Assembly: GCA_038277395.1 (NCBI GenBank)
Contig: CM076191.1
Location: 31,581,936 to 31,645,935, forward strand
DNA: 64,000 nucleotides
From: Dryocosmus kuriphilus
Lineage: Eukaryota; Arthropoda; Insecta; Hymenoptera; Cynipidae
Reading direction: 5' to 3'
The notes beneath the pieces were generated by a model that was given only the letters and a program-made list of their open reading frames with translations, did not search any database and was not told the origin of the DNA. Shown here in pieces: positions 23,417-35,700 of this stretch. A program made the translations under genes and the position numbers. Each line of letters begins with the position of its first letter. Position 1 is the first letter of the stretch.

Positions 23417-24462
23417 CAGAAAGACTTGAAGTATACATGTAATGAAGTCTTGAAATATTTCATCATTATGTTTTTCAGGAATTCTTATGAAATGCTTTAG
23501 ACGATCCGATTGTACAGCGAGTAAATTATAATACAGTGGAGGTTTGTCAAGTTGAAGTATATTGGATATATATGTATGGGATTTTGAGGTGAGAGATTAA
23601 TATCTATTACTTTGAAGTCAGGTTTTATTATATGTATATTTTTTTTATTTTTCAATTGAATTTAAATATTGTAAAGTTAAAATGATAATAAATTATATAT
23701 ATTTTTTTAATTTATAAAATCAATCAACATTTTTACTTTATACTTACCCTTTGATACAAAGAATTTTTACGAGAAAGTAGAACTCTGTACGAAAACGTAA
23801 TTTTTATAGATGTTTGTAAAAAATTGTAGATTTTAAAAATAATTTATCATGAATATTTGTACAAATTCTTAATTATCTACAAAGAAATATGAAAAATTCA
23901 TATTGTATTTTGTTGTAGATTGTCATAAATTTTCTTAGGAAATCTTTATTTTTCATATAAAATCATAAAACTTCATCACTATCCTTTAAAAATTTTTATT
24001 TTTCATAAAAACTTGTACTTTTGTAAGCAAAATTATTTTAAAAACGTAAAAATGTTTACAAACATCTATAAAAATGGCGTTTTCGTACAACGTTTTGTAA
24101 ATAGTTTCTCGTAAAAAATTTTCCGATCAGACAGTAAGTATAAAGTAAAAATGTTGATTTATTTAAGAAATAAAAAATAGTTATAATTTATTATCATTGT
24201 AAGTGTACAATATTTAAATTGAATTGAAAAATAAAACATAGATATAATAAAACCTGACTTGAAGGTAATATTATAGATATTAATCTAACCTGAAAATCCC
24301 ATACATTTATATCCAATATATTTTTTAACTGTACAAACCTTCACTGTCTTATAATTTATTCGCTGTAGAATCGGATCGTCTAAAACATTCAATAAGAATT
24401 CCTGAAAAACATAATCATGAAATATTTCAAGACTTCATTACATGTATTGGAAGTCTTTCTGT
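23417..24462. mobile_element. 1.05-kb hairpin (foldback) element
   Basis: The left end CAGAAAGACTTGAAGTATAC and the right end, inverted, CAGAAAGACTTCCAATAC, both continue with ATGTAATGAAGTC. The arms pair across most of the element, including GAATTCTTATGAAATGTTTTAGACGATCCGAT-like blocks near 23480 and 24390 and TTTACTTTATACTTAC near 23735 against GTAAGTATAAAGTAAA near 24134. No coding potential. A degraded arm of the same family lies at about 58770-58895. Confidence 0.7.
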
Positions 24463-24510
24463 TGGCTGTCAATTTTTTTAAAGAAAAATCAACTCGAAAC
24501 GTCAAAAATC

Positions 24511-24857
24511 TGTAGGGAACCACTGGTAATACTGATTTAGTGATTTCTGGTTACTTCTAGTAACACACATAGTAACCTCTAGTTACCGCAAGCGACTAGC
24601 GACTTACCGCTCTACCTCGTCTCTACGTAGCAGCCATGTTTGGCTGGCGCACAGTTTAGTTGTCAGCAGCACGTCATACCTTGTACACGTCTCTCACGGT
24701 GCTCTCTACCACCATGTATCAAGTAATAAACGTATAGTTGAGTTTACACATCAGTCTACCACTTCTCATACTTCTCATCTTATGGAGTCAGATAAATCAT
24801 TAGGGAATTATACCAATTTCCACAACCTGTAGTCAATACCTCTGGTCAATACCTACA
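24511..24857 (+). repeat. 5' LTR
   Basis: 347 bp, beginning TGTAGGGAACC and ending CTACA, so the termini are TGTAG...CTACA. The first 99 bp match the 3' LTR with one difference. Confidence 0.85.
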
Positions 24858-24859
24858 AC

Positions 24860-24870
24860 TGGTGACCCCG
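24860..24870 (+). promoter_or_regulatory. Primer-binding site, tRNA-Trp type
   Basis: TGGTGACCCCG two bases after the LTR end is complementary to the 3' end of animal tRNA-Trp, as in CsRn1-clade Ty3/gypsy elements. A second similar sequence, TGGCGACCC, follows 17 bases later. Confidence 0.6.
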
Positions 24871-26090
24871 TACAACTGGCGACCCTCGACATGGAATTAT
24901 CTAGATTGCAAAAAATCGACGCCACGCTCTCCAATTGGCATCATCTCAACTCGACTTTAAATATGCACGGCCAAGTCGGTTATTTCACGTGTCTGCTACA
25001 ACTCAGAGCATCTCCTAGATTTTCAACAACAAAAATTCTGGAAGCGGAAAATTCCGAGTTTTAGAGGAAATTTTTCTCTACTATGGAAGGACGCTCCACG
25101 CACAACCGCCAACCTACGCCACGCCACTCAGCCGCTGTTCCAAATTCAAGCCCAATGGACACATCGTACAGCACCTGCATTCAATATTGGTATTTATTTT
25201 AAACAAAGGAAACCTGTAAGTTCTTTTAAACATTTTAATGTACAATTTCTACTTGTCGCATTTTTGGTTTCAAAATTTTTTCGGCTCAACATTGTACAGA
25301 TGCTAACGGGCAGGCAGATAGCGTGGCCTGTAAACGTTCTCGACGTTTCTTATAATAACAACCTTTAACAAAGGTCGAGTGCGCCTCAATTTAATGTTTC
25401 GTATCTCGCTTTTAGGTTTGTTATGTATCTATGTCTTTTTGTGTGTTGTAATGTTTCAAAATTTTAAATTACGGACGTTTCATTCGTGGCGTCACTTTGA
25501 AATTTCAAATTCTGTACCGACGCCAACCTTGGCATCGACAGCGCGTCTCTTAAAATTTCTCAAGCCAAGGTCCAACTCATGTTCTCTATCAAACAACTTC
25601 GTCACATTACGAACTATTACTCCTTGTAAAATATAACTTTTACTTAACTTCCTTTTAAGTAAAAATAAAAAGCCTTCGGCATATTGTTCGACAATTTTCA
25701 TCAAATGCCGAGCGCATCATAATTTGCATCTCTCGCGCGTTATCATTCTTGTGTGAAGTGAACATTGTTACGTGAGATCAATATTTTTTTTTCTTTTAAC
25801 AAAAATTTGTAAACAATTTTATAAAGTTTTTTTGTGTGTGACGTTTCGTAGCCCCCATTTCATGCTCAATTAGTGTCGAAAGCATTTCTCTAATATGTAA
25901 ATCAATATATTTCAGTACTGCGAACCTGGTGGTCAATGTCCTCACGTCAAATGTGTCTGCAGATCTTCAATCAAAGCTATCTCCAACATCTTCACCGCGC
26001 CACGTCCACTCAACGTTCAGGGATCTCTCTGCTTTTCTTTTTACCAACTACTTCACGCATGTACTTCTTGGCCACGCTACATTCATATTC
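24871..26090 (+). other. Gypsy element untranslated leader
   Basis: About 1.2 kb between the primer site and gag. Short ORFs here have no recognisable motif. Confidence 0.5.
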
Positions 26091-26093
26091 ACA

Positions 26094-26967
26094 ATGCCTA
26101 ACGACACTGAGGCCCCGGGCAGAGCGAACTCACCCACCTCGTGACGCAACTCGCGGAAATTCAAATCGAACGGGTGGACTCGGTCACGGCTCCCAAGCTG
26201 CCCCCATTCTACCGGGATGACCCGGAGTGTTGGTTCATCCTGGCGGAGGCGGGAATCAGGCGCGCCAACATGCGGAGTGAGAGCGTTAAAGCGCATTACC
26301 TCTTAGCTCACCTCGATGTTAATTTAATCGCGCACGTTAAGGATATCGTTTCTAAAATTCCCGAACCGGAAGACGTTTATTCCCAAATCAAATCAAGATT
26401 AATTTCAAGTTTCGCGGTGGCGAAGGAGGTCAGACTTCGACAACTTCTCAGGGGGGAGGTTATCTCCGAGGGGAAACCCTCACTCATGCTGAACCGATTG
26501 CGCGCACTAAACACATCCGGGTATAACGACGATATAATTAGAACGATTTTCATGGAGCAATTGCCGGCTGCTCGCGACAAATTTTGTCAAGCCTCGACAC
26601 TCTCGATTTGCAAACGCTCGCGCTGACCGCGGACAAGACTGCTGAAGCCACTAGGCCTTCCGATATTAACATCGCCGCGGTCGCTACGCCAGGCTCAATT
26701 AACACTCCGATCTCAACTCCCGACACCATTATGGCGGCCATCGCGAGCCTTACCACCTTGAGCGAGGAGCTCGGAAAGCAGGTGAGAACCCTTTCGCAGC
26801 TTTCGAACAGACAGCGTTCGCGTTCTTCCCAAAAGCCCAAAGACCGGTCTCGCGCGCGTAGTAAAAGTACAGACAAACTATGTTATTACCATCGCAACTT
26901 CCAAAAAAAAAGCTACGAAATGCACTTCTCCATGCTCTTGGAAAGAGAACTCGCGTTGGAAAACTAA
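26094..26967 (+). pseudogene. gag of the gypsy element, frameshifted
   Basis: A start at 26094 (MPNDTEAPG) runs out of frame by about 26130. The main gag block reads from about 26141 to 26600 (PKLPPFYRDDPECWF, the hallmark of this gag family; then LLRGEVISEGKPS). After a further shift near 26600 it continues at 26584-26967 with TLALTADKTAEA and a basic region. A degenerate zinc-knuckle-like Cys/His stretch near 26880 spans two frames. At least two frame breaks are visible. Confidence 0.75.
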
Positions 26968-29117
26968 AACGACCTGCTCGTACGGAGACGGCCGATGTAG
27001 ATTTAAAAAAAACTAAACGTCTTCACATCAGGGACCTAGAGTCCGGTCTCGTTTTCTTAATTGATAGTGGCTCGGACATCTCTTTGCTCCCGGCGGACCC
27101 GCAAACGCTAAAAATGAGGCCTAACCCTTTGATTCTGTTCGCGGCAAACGATACCCGTGTTGTAAACTTCGACGAAAAACGTTTGTGCCTTAATCTGAAT
27201 CTGGGTCGCGACTTGACGTGGAATTCCTGTGTTGCAGCAGTACCGAATCCTATTATCGGAGCCGACCTGCTCGCTCACCACAAATTGGTTCCATACCTCC
27301 ACGAATCGTCCTTGGTCGACACAACGACCGGACGGCATTCGCGAGGTTTCATAACAAACGTTTTACAATTTAACCTCAGTTCAATAGACCGAACTGCGTC
27401 GTTTGCAAACATTTTGGTGGATTTTCCGGAAATAACATCCGTCCAGCAATTCGGGAAGCCTCTGGACAGTGATGTCAGGCACCACATACTCACCAATGGT
27501 CATCCCATTGCTGAGCGCGCTCGTCGGTTGCTTTCGGACAAACTCGTTGCTGCCAAGGCGATTTTTCAGCAAATGCTGGCCGACGGCATATGCCGACCAT
27601 CAAGTAGTGCATGGGCATCGCCCATACATATGTTGAAGAAAAAAAGCGGCGAATGGCGCGTCTGCGGAGATTTCCGCCGACTTAACGCGATCACTATACC
27701 GGACAAATATCCAGTGCCTCACCTTCACGACTGCACCGCGTTGTTGCGCGGTAAAAAAATATTTACCAAGCTGGACCTTCAAATGGCGTACCACCAGATA
27801 CCCATTGATTCCGACGATATTCCGAAGACCGCGGTTATTACGCCCTTCGGGCTCTTCGAATATACCGTCATGACATTTGGTCTTCGCAATGCCGGTCAAT
27901 CATTCCAGCGTTACATTAACCGCGCCCTCGGGGACTTAAACTTCGTGTTTTCTTATATAGATGATATCCTCATAGCGTCCGCAAATACTGAGGAGCATGA
28001 GGAGCATCTCAAAATCGCCTTCGAACGCTTAAAAAGGCACGGTCTGCGCATCAACGCAAGCAAGTGTGAATTCGGGAAGTCCGAGTTAGAATTCCTCGGG
28101 GACCTAATTAATCAACACAGTTGTTTACCAATACCAGAGAAGGTTCGCGCAATCGCGCAATATCCACTCCCAAAAGCAGTCGTAGATTTGAGACATTTTT
28201 TGGGAATGGTCAACTTCTACCGTCGTTGCCTTCCGCACGCCGCCGAAACACAAGCGCCACTTTACCAATATTTGTGTGAGTCTCGCAAAAACGACAGACG
28301 AGAAATCCCGTGGAGCGATCAAACCAAAGCCGCTTTCGAACATATCCAGCGCGATCTGGCCAACGCGGTACTACTAGCTCATCCAGCCCGCGATGCCGAG
28401 ACTCGTCTCGTCACAGATGCATCGAACTTTGGCATGGGAGCGTCTCTCGAGCAGAGGCTCGATGATACCTGGAAGCCATTGGCATTCTTCTCGTGGAAGT
28501 TCACTTCCGCCCAATGCAATTACAGTGCGTACGATCGCGAGCTAACTGCTGTCTACGAGTCGGTTAAATATTTTCGGTACTTCCTTGAGGGTCAAGCCTT
28601 CAAGATCGTCACCGATCACAAACCATTGATTTTCGCTTTCACACAGCGCTCGGAAAAGGCATCGCAACGTCAGCTAAGACAACTTTCTTTTCTCTCGCAG
28701 TTGACCACAACCATAGAATATCTTCCAGGTATCGACAACGTCGTGGCCGACTCACTGTTACGAGTAGAAACGATACATCTGTCTACCGATTTTAGCCTCG
28801 TAGAACTCGCCGATGCCCAAGCTTCTGACGACGAACTTAAGCAATTGCTTAACGATCAGAAGTGTTCCTTAAATTTTTTAAAAATTCAGTGGGGCCCTGA
28901 CCACACATCCGTGTACTGCGACCTGACAGAAGAGGCGTTACGCCCTTACATACCTTTGCCACTCCGCCAGCAGGTGTTTAAATTATTTCATAATTCGGCA
29001 CACCCCAGCGCAAAAGTCACCGAGCGCGTTATTCGGAAGCGCTATGTGTGGCCCTCAATGAGCCGAAATATAACGGCTTGGTGCAAGGAATGCCTGAGTG
29101 TCAACAGTCGAAAGTAA
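26880..29117 (+). pseudogene. pol of the gypsy element: protease, RT, RNase H, start of integrase
   Basis: A single open frame of 745 codons. Protease motif FLIDSGSDISLLP near residues 60-72. Reverse transcriptase includes WRVCGDFRRLN, the catalytic FSYIDDILIA (about 357-366) and FLGMVNFYRR. RNase H carries VTDASNFGMG and the ITDHKPL-type motif (IVTDHKPL). The frame ends within the integrase zinc-binding region (RKRYVWPSM, then CKECLS) at a frameshift near 29100. The long intact RT frame suggests recent insertion compared with other remnants here. Confidence 0.88.
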
Positions 29118-30049
29118 CTCGACACAACAAACTTTTGCCCGCGAAGTTCGCAGCGCCGGACGATCGTTTCCGTCACGTGCACATGGACCTGATAGGTCCC
29201 TTGCTCGATAGTTACGGTTTTAAATACTGCCTAACAATGGTAGATCGATTTTCGCGATGACCCGAAGCTGTACCTCTTCAAAACATCGAAACTCTAACAA
29301 TTTGCAGAGCGTTCGTGGATCAATGGGTCTCTCGTTACGGTTGTCCCGAAACCTTGACCACTGACAGAGGCAGTGAATTCGAATCTCAGATTTTCTCAGC
29401 GCTCCTGCAACTAATCGGATGCAATCGCATTCACACCACCGCATACCATCCCGCATCCAACGGCATGGTAGAAAGGTGGCATCGAACGCTGAAAGCAGCC
29501 ATCATGTGTCACTCAGACCATGAGTGGTCTCACTCTCTATCAACCGTTTTACTTGGTCTAAGATCCAACGTAATGGATACAGGCGCTTCTTCTGCTGAAT
29601 TAATTTTTGGTACTACCCTGTGCATACCGGGGGAGTTCGTTTTGCCCGAGGACTTCTCGTCAGATCCGCACGTCTTCCTGGAAGAGTTCCGTGAATACAT
29701 GCGTAAAATTAAACCTGTCCATGTGGCTCAGAAGTACAAGCGCAATCTTTTTGTTTTCAAAGAACTCAGTTCTTGTTCTCACGTGTTTTTACGTGTTCAC
29801 GCTAAGAGATCTCTGGAACGACCATACACTGGGCCTCATAAGATTTTGAATAGAACTTCAGAACGAATATACGAAATAGAGGTTAATGGTTCACCTCGAC
29901 ACGTCTCTGTTGAAAACATCAAACCAGCGCATTTCACGCGCGAGGACATTGACCACTTACCACAACTGAATAGCGACAAACCTGCTTCTTCTTATGTGAA
30001 CCCGTCCGTTCGCACCTATTTACGCAAAAAAGTAACCTTCCAACTGTAA
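29100..30049 (+). pseudogene. Integrase portion of the gypsy element, frameshift plus stop
   Basis: Continues pol in another frame: HVHMDLIGPL with the first catalytic Asp, then a stop (TGA at 29258-29260) where the family has Trp. It then runs open to 30049 with TTDRGSEFES, YHPASNGMVERWHR (catalytic Glu) and a C-terminal domain ending with a TAA at 30047. One frameshift and one nonsense codon inactivate it. Confidence 0.85.
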
Positions 30050-30186
30050 ATGTACTCAAGGAATGTTAACCCGACGTTTACTATTTTTACAACTACTATG
30101 TACATTTTTCGAAGATCTTCTCCGTACGACCACTTAATGCATTGTGTGTCGTCCTTCAACTGTCATGACATGTATATAAACGATAT

Positions 30187-30282
30187 CGTATCATTACTAT
30201 TATTTTTACTTCCGTCATCGTACCATTACTATTATTTTTACTTCCGTAATCGTATTATCACTATTATTTTTACTTCCATTAC
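30187..30282. repeat. 32-bp tandem repeat, 3 copies
   Basis: Three adjacent copies of a unit containing CTATTATTTTTACTTCC, inside the gypsy 3' untranslated region. Confidence 0.7.
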
Positions 30283-30738
30283 CATTATCACCTTGATTGT
30301 AAACGAATCCTATAATATTTTTCTTTAGACTAACGTCTCTCGCGAAGACTTAGATAAGATTTGTAATAGCAAGAAATGATAAAAAATCGATGACTTCGGT
30401 CATCTGATATTTTCAACGCAGATTTCGAGATAAATATCTTAATAATTAGCGATAACAGGTCTTATATGTTTTAATTTACTAATTTTAGACTTTATTCTCT
30501 GTAAAACCGCCAAATTTAGGCTTTATGTAAATCAACCAACATTTCATATCTTTTACTATACATGCTAATAATCCACTTAGTTCATATTTACAGCGCTAAT
30601 TTTTATACTGAAAAATGACTATCTCGTTAATATAAGTATGATGTATGAATAAAATAGAACGACTGGATACTAAAATACATTTTACATTTTTTGTATAATA
30701 TGTTCCATTTTACATTTTTTTTATATATCGCTCTCGCT

Positions 30739-30751
30739 CAGGAGGGAGTAC
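30739..30751 (+). promoter_or_regulatory. Polypurine tract
   Basis: AGGAGGGAG just before the 3' LTR start, the expected position of the plus-strand primer in LTR retrotransposons. Confidence 0.6.
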
Positions 30752-30929
30752 TGTAGGGAACCACTGGTAATACTGATTTAGTGATTTCTGGTTACTTCTA
30801 GTAACACACATAGTAACCTCTAGTTACCGCAAACGACTAGCGACTTACCGTATAATTGAGTTTACACATCAGTCTACCACTTCTCTTTTTTCATCCTCAT
30901 GAGGATACATCTTATGGAGTCAGACTACA
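30752..30929 (+). repeat. 3' LTR, shortened
   Basis: 178 bp against 347 bp for the 5' LTR. It lacks about 122 bp after CGACTTACCG and the 57 bp before the terminal CTACA. The last six bases (ACTACA) coincide with the start of the neighbouring transposon's inverted repeat, so the exact border is ambiguous. Confidence 0.7.
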
Positions 30930-31030
30930 AGGAGACCGTTTGCCATGTATTTCGCTTCGTGCCATATCGAGGGCCTCTTCCCTCGGATTTCCAATTCTTT
31001 CAGAACCGAGGCGCCCCTTTCGAGAAAATT
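30924..31030 (+). repeat. Left terminal inverted repeat of the P-type element
   Basis: Outer block of about 21 bp nearly identical to the right end, a diverged spacer, then an inner block including CCCTCGGATTTCCA and TTCTTTC. Confidence 0.55.
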
Positions 31031-31620
31031 TGCAGTTATAGAGTTTCGTCTGCTATTGAGTGTCTCCGATATTTTGGTTATGTTTCGTGAAATCAGCATG
31101 TGTCACCCGTAGCAAAGTGTAATTTAATTATTTAATTATAATGCTGTTGGAACAGAAGAAGAGAAAAAAACAGAAGCAAGTATACAAATTGTATATATTT
31201 TGTAATACCTTAAAAAATAATGCGAACTAAAAGCGTAATGTAAATAATGTAATTCCGAAATGCATTTTATTTACATTTTATTTTGCATGCATTTATTTTA
31301 TTTTGAATGCATTTTATTTTATTTATTTTAACTCAAAAATTGAATTTTAAAACCACAAAACTTATTATTAGTTTTAATTGCAGTTCAGAAAAAAAGTTTA
31401 CGCATTTCTTTACAAATTATTTTATAGCAATCATACAAAGAATTGCAAAATAAAATAAACTGTATTAATTCGTGTGAAATTAATATTTTGCAGGTAACAT
31501 TTGTTGGTTGTCGACACATTTTGGATTTATTCTTCGAAATGTAGGAGAATGATGTTGTTTTCATATATCGAATGTGAATTTATTCAGATGAATATCTTGC
31601 AAGAAAGAATATAATATACA

Positions 31621-31917
31621 ATGGAAGCATTTACTTTTAAAATGTGTCAAAACAGTTTTGAGCATACAGGATTGCTTTCTGACAAATGGTGTTACATCAA
31701 AGGGGGTAAGGACTTTTTTGGCTTTGTTAAAGTAGAGGATGACGCGAATGTAAAGAAAAAGGTCATAATTCTTAATGATTTAAGTACAAAAATCATTGTT
31801 AATGGAAAAATCGATCCTCTTTCAAAATTCATAAAAATTACGAGTGTTAAAGAACTTGTCAGTCTTCTGGAAACTGTCGACGAAATTGAATATTTGCACT
31901 ACGCAAATAGTGTTTGA
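31621..31917 (+). CDS. 98-aa ORF of unknown function inside the P-type transposon
   Basis: ATG (context ATACAATGG) to TGA, 98 codons, preceded at about 31494 by a pyrimidine tract and TTTTGCAG that could be a 5'UTR intron acceptor. The protein starts MEAFTFKMCQNSFEHTGLL, has a central VKVEDDANVKKKVIILNDL and a C-terminal amphipathic stretch ELVSLLETVDEIEYLHY. There is no signal peptide, membrane segment or motif I recognise. It runs from the left end toward the transposase, so the two genes converge. Codon use and the intact frame suggest it is real, but a chance ORF cannot be excluded. A passenger or accessory gene of the transposon is the inference. Confidence 0.45.
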   Translation: MEAFTFKMCQNSFEHTGLLSDKWCYIKGGKDFFGFVKVEDDANVKKKVIILNDLSTKIIVNGKIDPLSKFIKITSVKELVSLLETVDEIEYLHYANSV

Positions 31918-31924
31918 GTTTCTA

Positions 31925-32335
31925 CAATTTAGACTTATTCTGGAAATGAAATAATTATGTTAATAGGATTATTGTCTACTATATTTATTGACATCGTTGT
32001 TTTTTACATCGTCGCTATTTACATGGTTGTATACAATTAAGACTTTATACATCTGCTTTACTTTAATTTTTATACTGAAAATGGCATAGCCATTTGAATA
32101 GGATAATTATTCACTGTAATGTTTTTTACGAAACTTTAGATTTTTTAAATCGCTGTATACAAGTATAGACTCTATACATCCACTTTGCCTTAATTTTTAT
32201 ATTGGAAATGGAATAATTATTTCAAGAAGATTATTATTTACTATGTTTTATTTGGGAAACTTTAGATTTTTTAAATCGCTTTATACATCTGGATTGCTTT
32301 AATTTTTATACTGAAAATGGCTTTGTAAATAATAT
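31925..32335. repeat. Imperfect tandem repeat, unit about 120 bp
   Basis: Two to three diverged copies sharing TTTAATTTTTATACTGAAAATGG and GAAACTTTAGATTTTTTAAATCGCT-type blocks, between the two convergent genes of the P-type element. Confidence 0.6.
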
Positions 32336-32527
32336 AATTGCACCGAAATCAAGAAATTAATTATTTTTTATAAAAAGATGAACAATACAAAATGAATGGA
32401 ATAAATAAAATTGTGTAACTGAAAATATTTGTTTCTTTATTTGCACATGACGTATTATAAATTGAAAATTGCATCTCCTCTTCAAACGGTGTAACTGAAA
32501 ATGTTTTTATTTGTACATCATTCTCAA

Positions 32528-32718
32528 TAATTTAATATAATATTAGGATCACATCTCGCCTTGAAGCATTTAATATAATATTAGAATCACATTCCGTCTT
32601 AAATCATTTAATATTATATTAGAATTACATCTTTTCTTAAATTATTTAATACAATATTAGGATCACATCTCGTCCTAAATTATGTAATATAAAATTAGAA
32701 TCACATCACGTCTTAAGT
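32528..32718. repeat. Tandem repeat, unit about 39 bp, five copies
   Basis: Five copies of a unit containing TTTAATATAATATTAGRATC followed by ACATCTCGYCTTAAA-like sequence, directly after the transposase stop codon (32722). Confidence 0.75.
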
Positions 32719-32721
32719 AAT

Positions 32722-35700
32722 TTAAGAAACTTGACTGTTTATCACATTTGTCAAGTTTTTAAACACAAATCGTGGCTTCTTAGGTATCACGGCTTTTACC
32801 GACATAGCTGGACATTTCGCATTGTTTTCGCTATCCTGATTGGAAGCAGTACTTTTTCTTTTACGTGGCTCCTTCTTTTTAAAAACTAGTGCACTTGTAT
32901 TATCGCAGCAATTCGTTCTTGACGTATCCACCACAGTAACATCTTGATTAGACTCGCAAGTCAGTTTCGCGGCCTTTCTCTTTTCTCTAGTCTGTTCTCT
33001 TGCTTGATTGTTGTTTTTATTATATTGCTTACAGATGAAAAACATTCTCATGGTTAGATAAAAAATCAGAATACGTCGCGTAAGTAAGAGCGAATGTTCC
33101 TCGCATCCAACAAAAGGTATGGGACAGAGCCCCTCCAAGGATCGAATTATTTCGAAAAGAGTATTACCATTCACCTCTCCTGTTTTCACAGTTTTCATAG
33201 TGTCACATTCGAGAAGACAGACTAATTCATATAATTTGAGTGATGGATGCTTCAAATTTCCTTTCAACTTCAATTCAATTAGTTTATGTCGCTCAGGTAC
33301 AATGTCATCTTTCGACAAAACTAAGGATGCTAAACAATAATCGCATACAACACGTTTCTTATTAAACAGGTATCTTGCGAAGCGAGTTCCTTTCCTGCTT
33401 ACATATCCCGAAATATAACTCAGAGCGTATTCAGAGGTTTCGGACAATGTATAGTCGTGCTCTATCATTACCTGTGTTGCCTCGCCTAGCAGATGCGATC
33501 CATTTCCTTTATCCAAAATGGTATCAACTATACCCTCCCATTGCTCTTTTCTCTCAGTCGCGTCTTCGACATCGTTCAGAGTTAATACAGCATCCAAAAT
33601 CTCGCTGCCTTCAACGTTGCTTCCTTTGGGTGGTTTAATGAGAGAATACGTCGAGACTAGTTTATACATCTGGATAAACAGAATGGAGTCTGGATGGTCA
33701 TTGGCACCACAGCACTCTCGCATCATGCCAAAGTATCTCTAGGAATAAGATATACATTAATAGATTTTTAGGAAATAATGAACAAAGTAGTGAATATAAT
33801 TTAAACAGCAATTATTTATGAAATTTTACCTCCACACAGTCTTGATTAAAGCGACCTGTCATGACATATTTGAATCGACACTTCGTTACAAGAAATTCAC
33901 AAAGTTCCAACGCCGCTTTCAATGAAACTTTTAATCCGTAGCAGCAGTTGTCAGTCAAAAACTCGTAATCATTCTTTTTCGCAATTTTCTCCCAATTTTT
34001 GAGGTATTCGAGAAAATTTTTTATAACCTATACAGTGTACATTACATTCATACAGTATATTTGTAATGATATTAATTTCAAAAGGTTAAAATTATAAATA
34101 CGTTCCATGAAAGATTGCCAGGCGACATTGCTTCTCCTGGAGTTCGGCTATTCATCGCTTTGTTTAGACTGTGCACAGTTTTACAAAAGGCCTTAGTACC
34201 TTTGCAATCTTCTAAGTCTTCGTGCGAATTCTCAACCAGTTCCAGCGCATCAAATATATTGAAAAACTGTGAAGAAAGGTTTAACATAAATATTGCCATT
34301 TTGTAGGAAATAAGAATGACTATGGTTCACTTCAAATACCTCCAACGATAAAGCAACGTTCATCTTCTGGTAGTACTTGGGATCAATGTGCTCCTTACGC
34401 AGTTTATAGTTGACTTTAATTTCGTATGAGGATGCATCAAGCTTTTCCAGCAACGCGTACCAATGTTTCTTCGATACCGGTCCATCAGGTGTCTGAAAGT
34501 AAAACATACATTTATTATGCACCAAAAACCCGTAGCTTATTGTAAGGGAGAGCTTTCTCCGAAACGAATAAACTGAAATTCAAACAGGTAGCGTCAAATT
34601 CAAATTTTAGACAGTATTAAAAATATAAGTAATACATGAATTGATCTAGGTCATATAAAATATCGATCAGTTAAAGTGGAAATAATGTAATTACCACTTT
34701 GATTTCTTTGTAACTATTAATAATTTAATTGAAATTGAATATATAAGGACCGGAAAAAATACAGGTTGACATCAAATATATTATTAAAATTTTAATTTTA
34801 AGGTCTGTAACATAGAGTAAAAAACATTTTGTCAGCGATGTGACTTTTATACTTACGTAAATTACATCATACTTCTTGAACTTCGTCACGAAATTTCTGA
34901 GAATCTTTGCCAAGTGAGGATAGTCTGAAAAGAACCACAATCTACGTTCTGCATCACAAGGGTGAGATACACTCACACGCTTCTCTGTAACGCCGAATTC
35001 TTTCCACATTGCTCTATTCCAAGCTGCACCATCCATCACAATGGCATCTATGAAGAGTCCCGCTGTTTCTGCTAGTGCAAGGCCCTCCAGGATAATTTTG
35101 TATAGCACGGTCCCACTTGCACTGCCTTCACTCAAAAAGCAGCCTATTGTTTGGACGAACTTTCCAATAAAAGGCTGGAACATAATCACCAGAGCATGGT
35201 CACCTCTTTGCCCTTTTTGGTGCTCCGGTGTGTACTGCCCCAGATCAATAAATCCTTCTACCTTTAAATTTTGTGTGTTGAAGGACAGTGTCTCGGACAG
35301 TTTCACTTCGTCGATTTCAAATATTCCTGTAAGATATAATTCAGTATAATTAACGTATAACATAAGGCATTCGATAATCAAAATATAAACTAAGAAAATT
35401 ATGAGAAAAAATGAGCACACCTCGTCGACTTTGAGGATCCATGGAAGCTGTTTTCATCTCAAGTCCCTTGAAAATGTAAGGCTGATATCCATACGTGGTA
35501 CTTATTCGCTTTAGGTACCTATTCAAAGTTGTTACGCATGGTAACGTTAGAATTCCGTCTCGTCTCAGTTGATTGTATAATTTTTTGCTCTTCACACGTA
35601 GCAGCACACACTCATAAATCCACTGAGTTGTGTATCTCATATTTCTCATGTCCGACAACTTTGAAGCCTCAAAACATGCCCGTACAGCAATTTGCTGCTT

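Larger units (their letters stand above)
24511..30929 (+). mobile_element. Ty3/gypsy retrotransposon (CsRn1-like), decayed
   Basis: Two LTRs (24511-24857 and 30752-30929) flank gag, protease, reverse transcriptase, RNase H and integrase in Ty3/gypsy order. A primer site matching tRNA-Trp follows the 5' LTR and a purine tract precedes the 3' LTR. The tRNA-Trp primer and gag type are those of CsRn1/Kabuki-like elements. There is no envelope gene. Frameshifts in gag and at the RT/integrase boundary, a stop in integrase, and unequal LTRs make this copy inactive. No target-site duplication is visible; the right end abuts another transposon. Confidence 0.88.

Noticed and set aside
32528..32718. CRISPR-like array (regular 39-bp spacing)
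   Set aside because: Whole units are repeated without unique spacers, and the context is a eukaryotic transposon.
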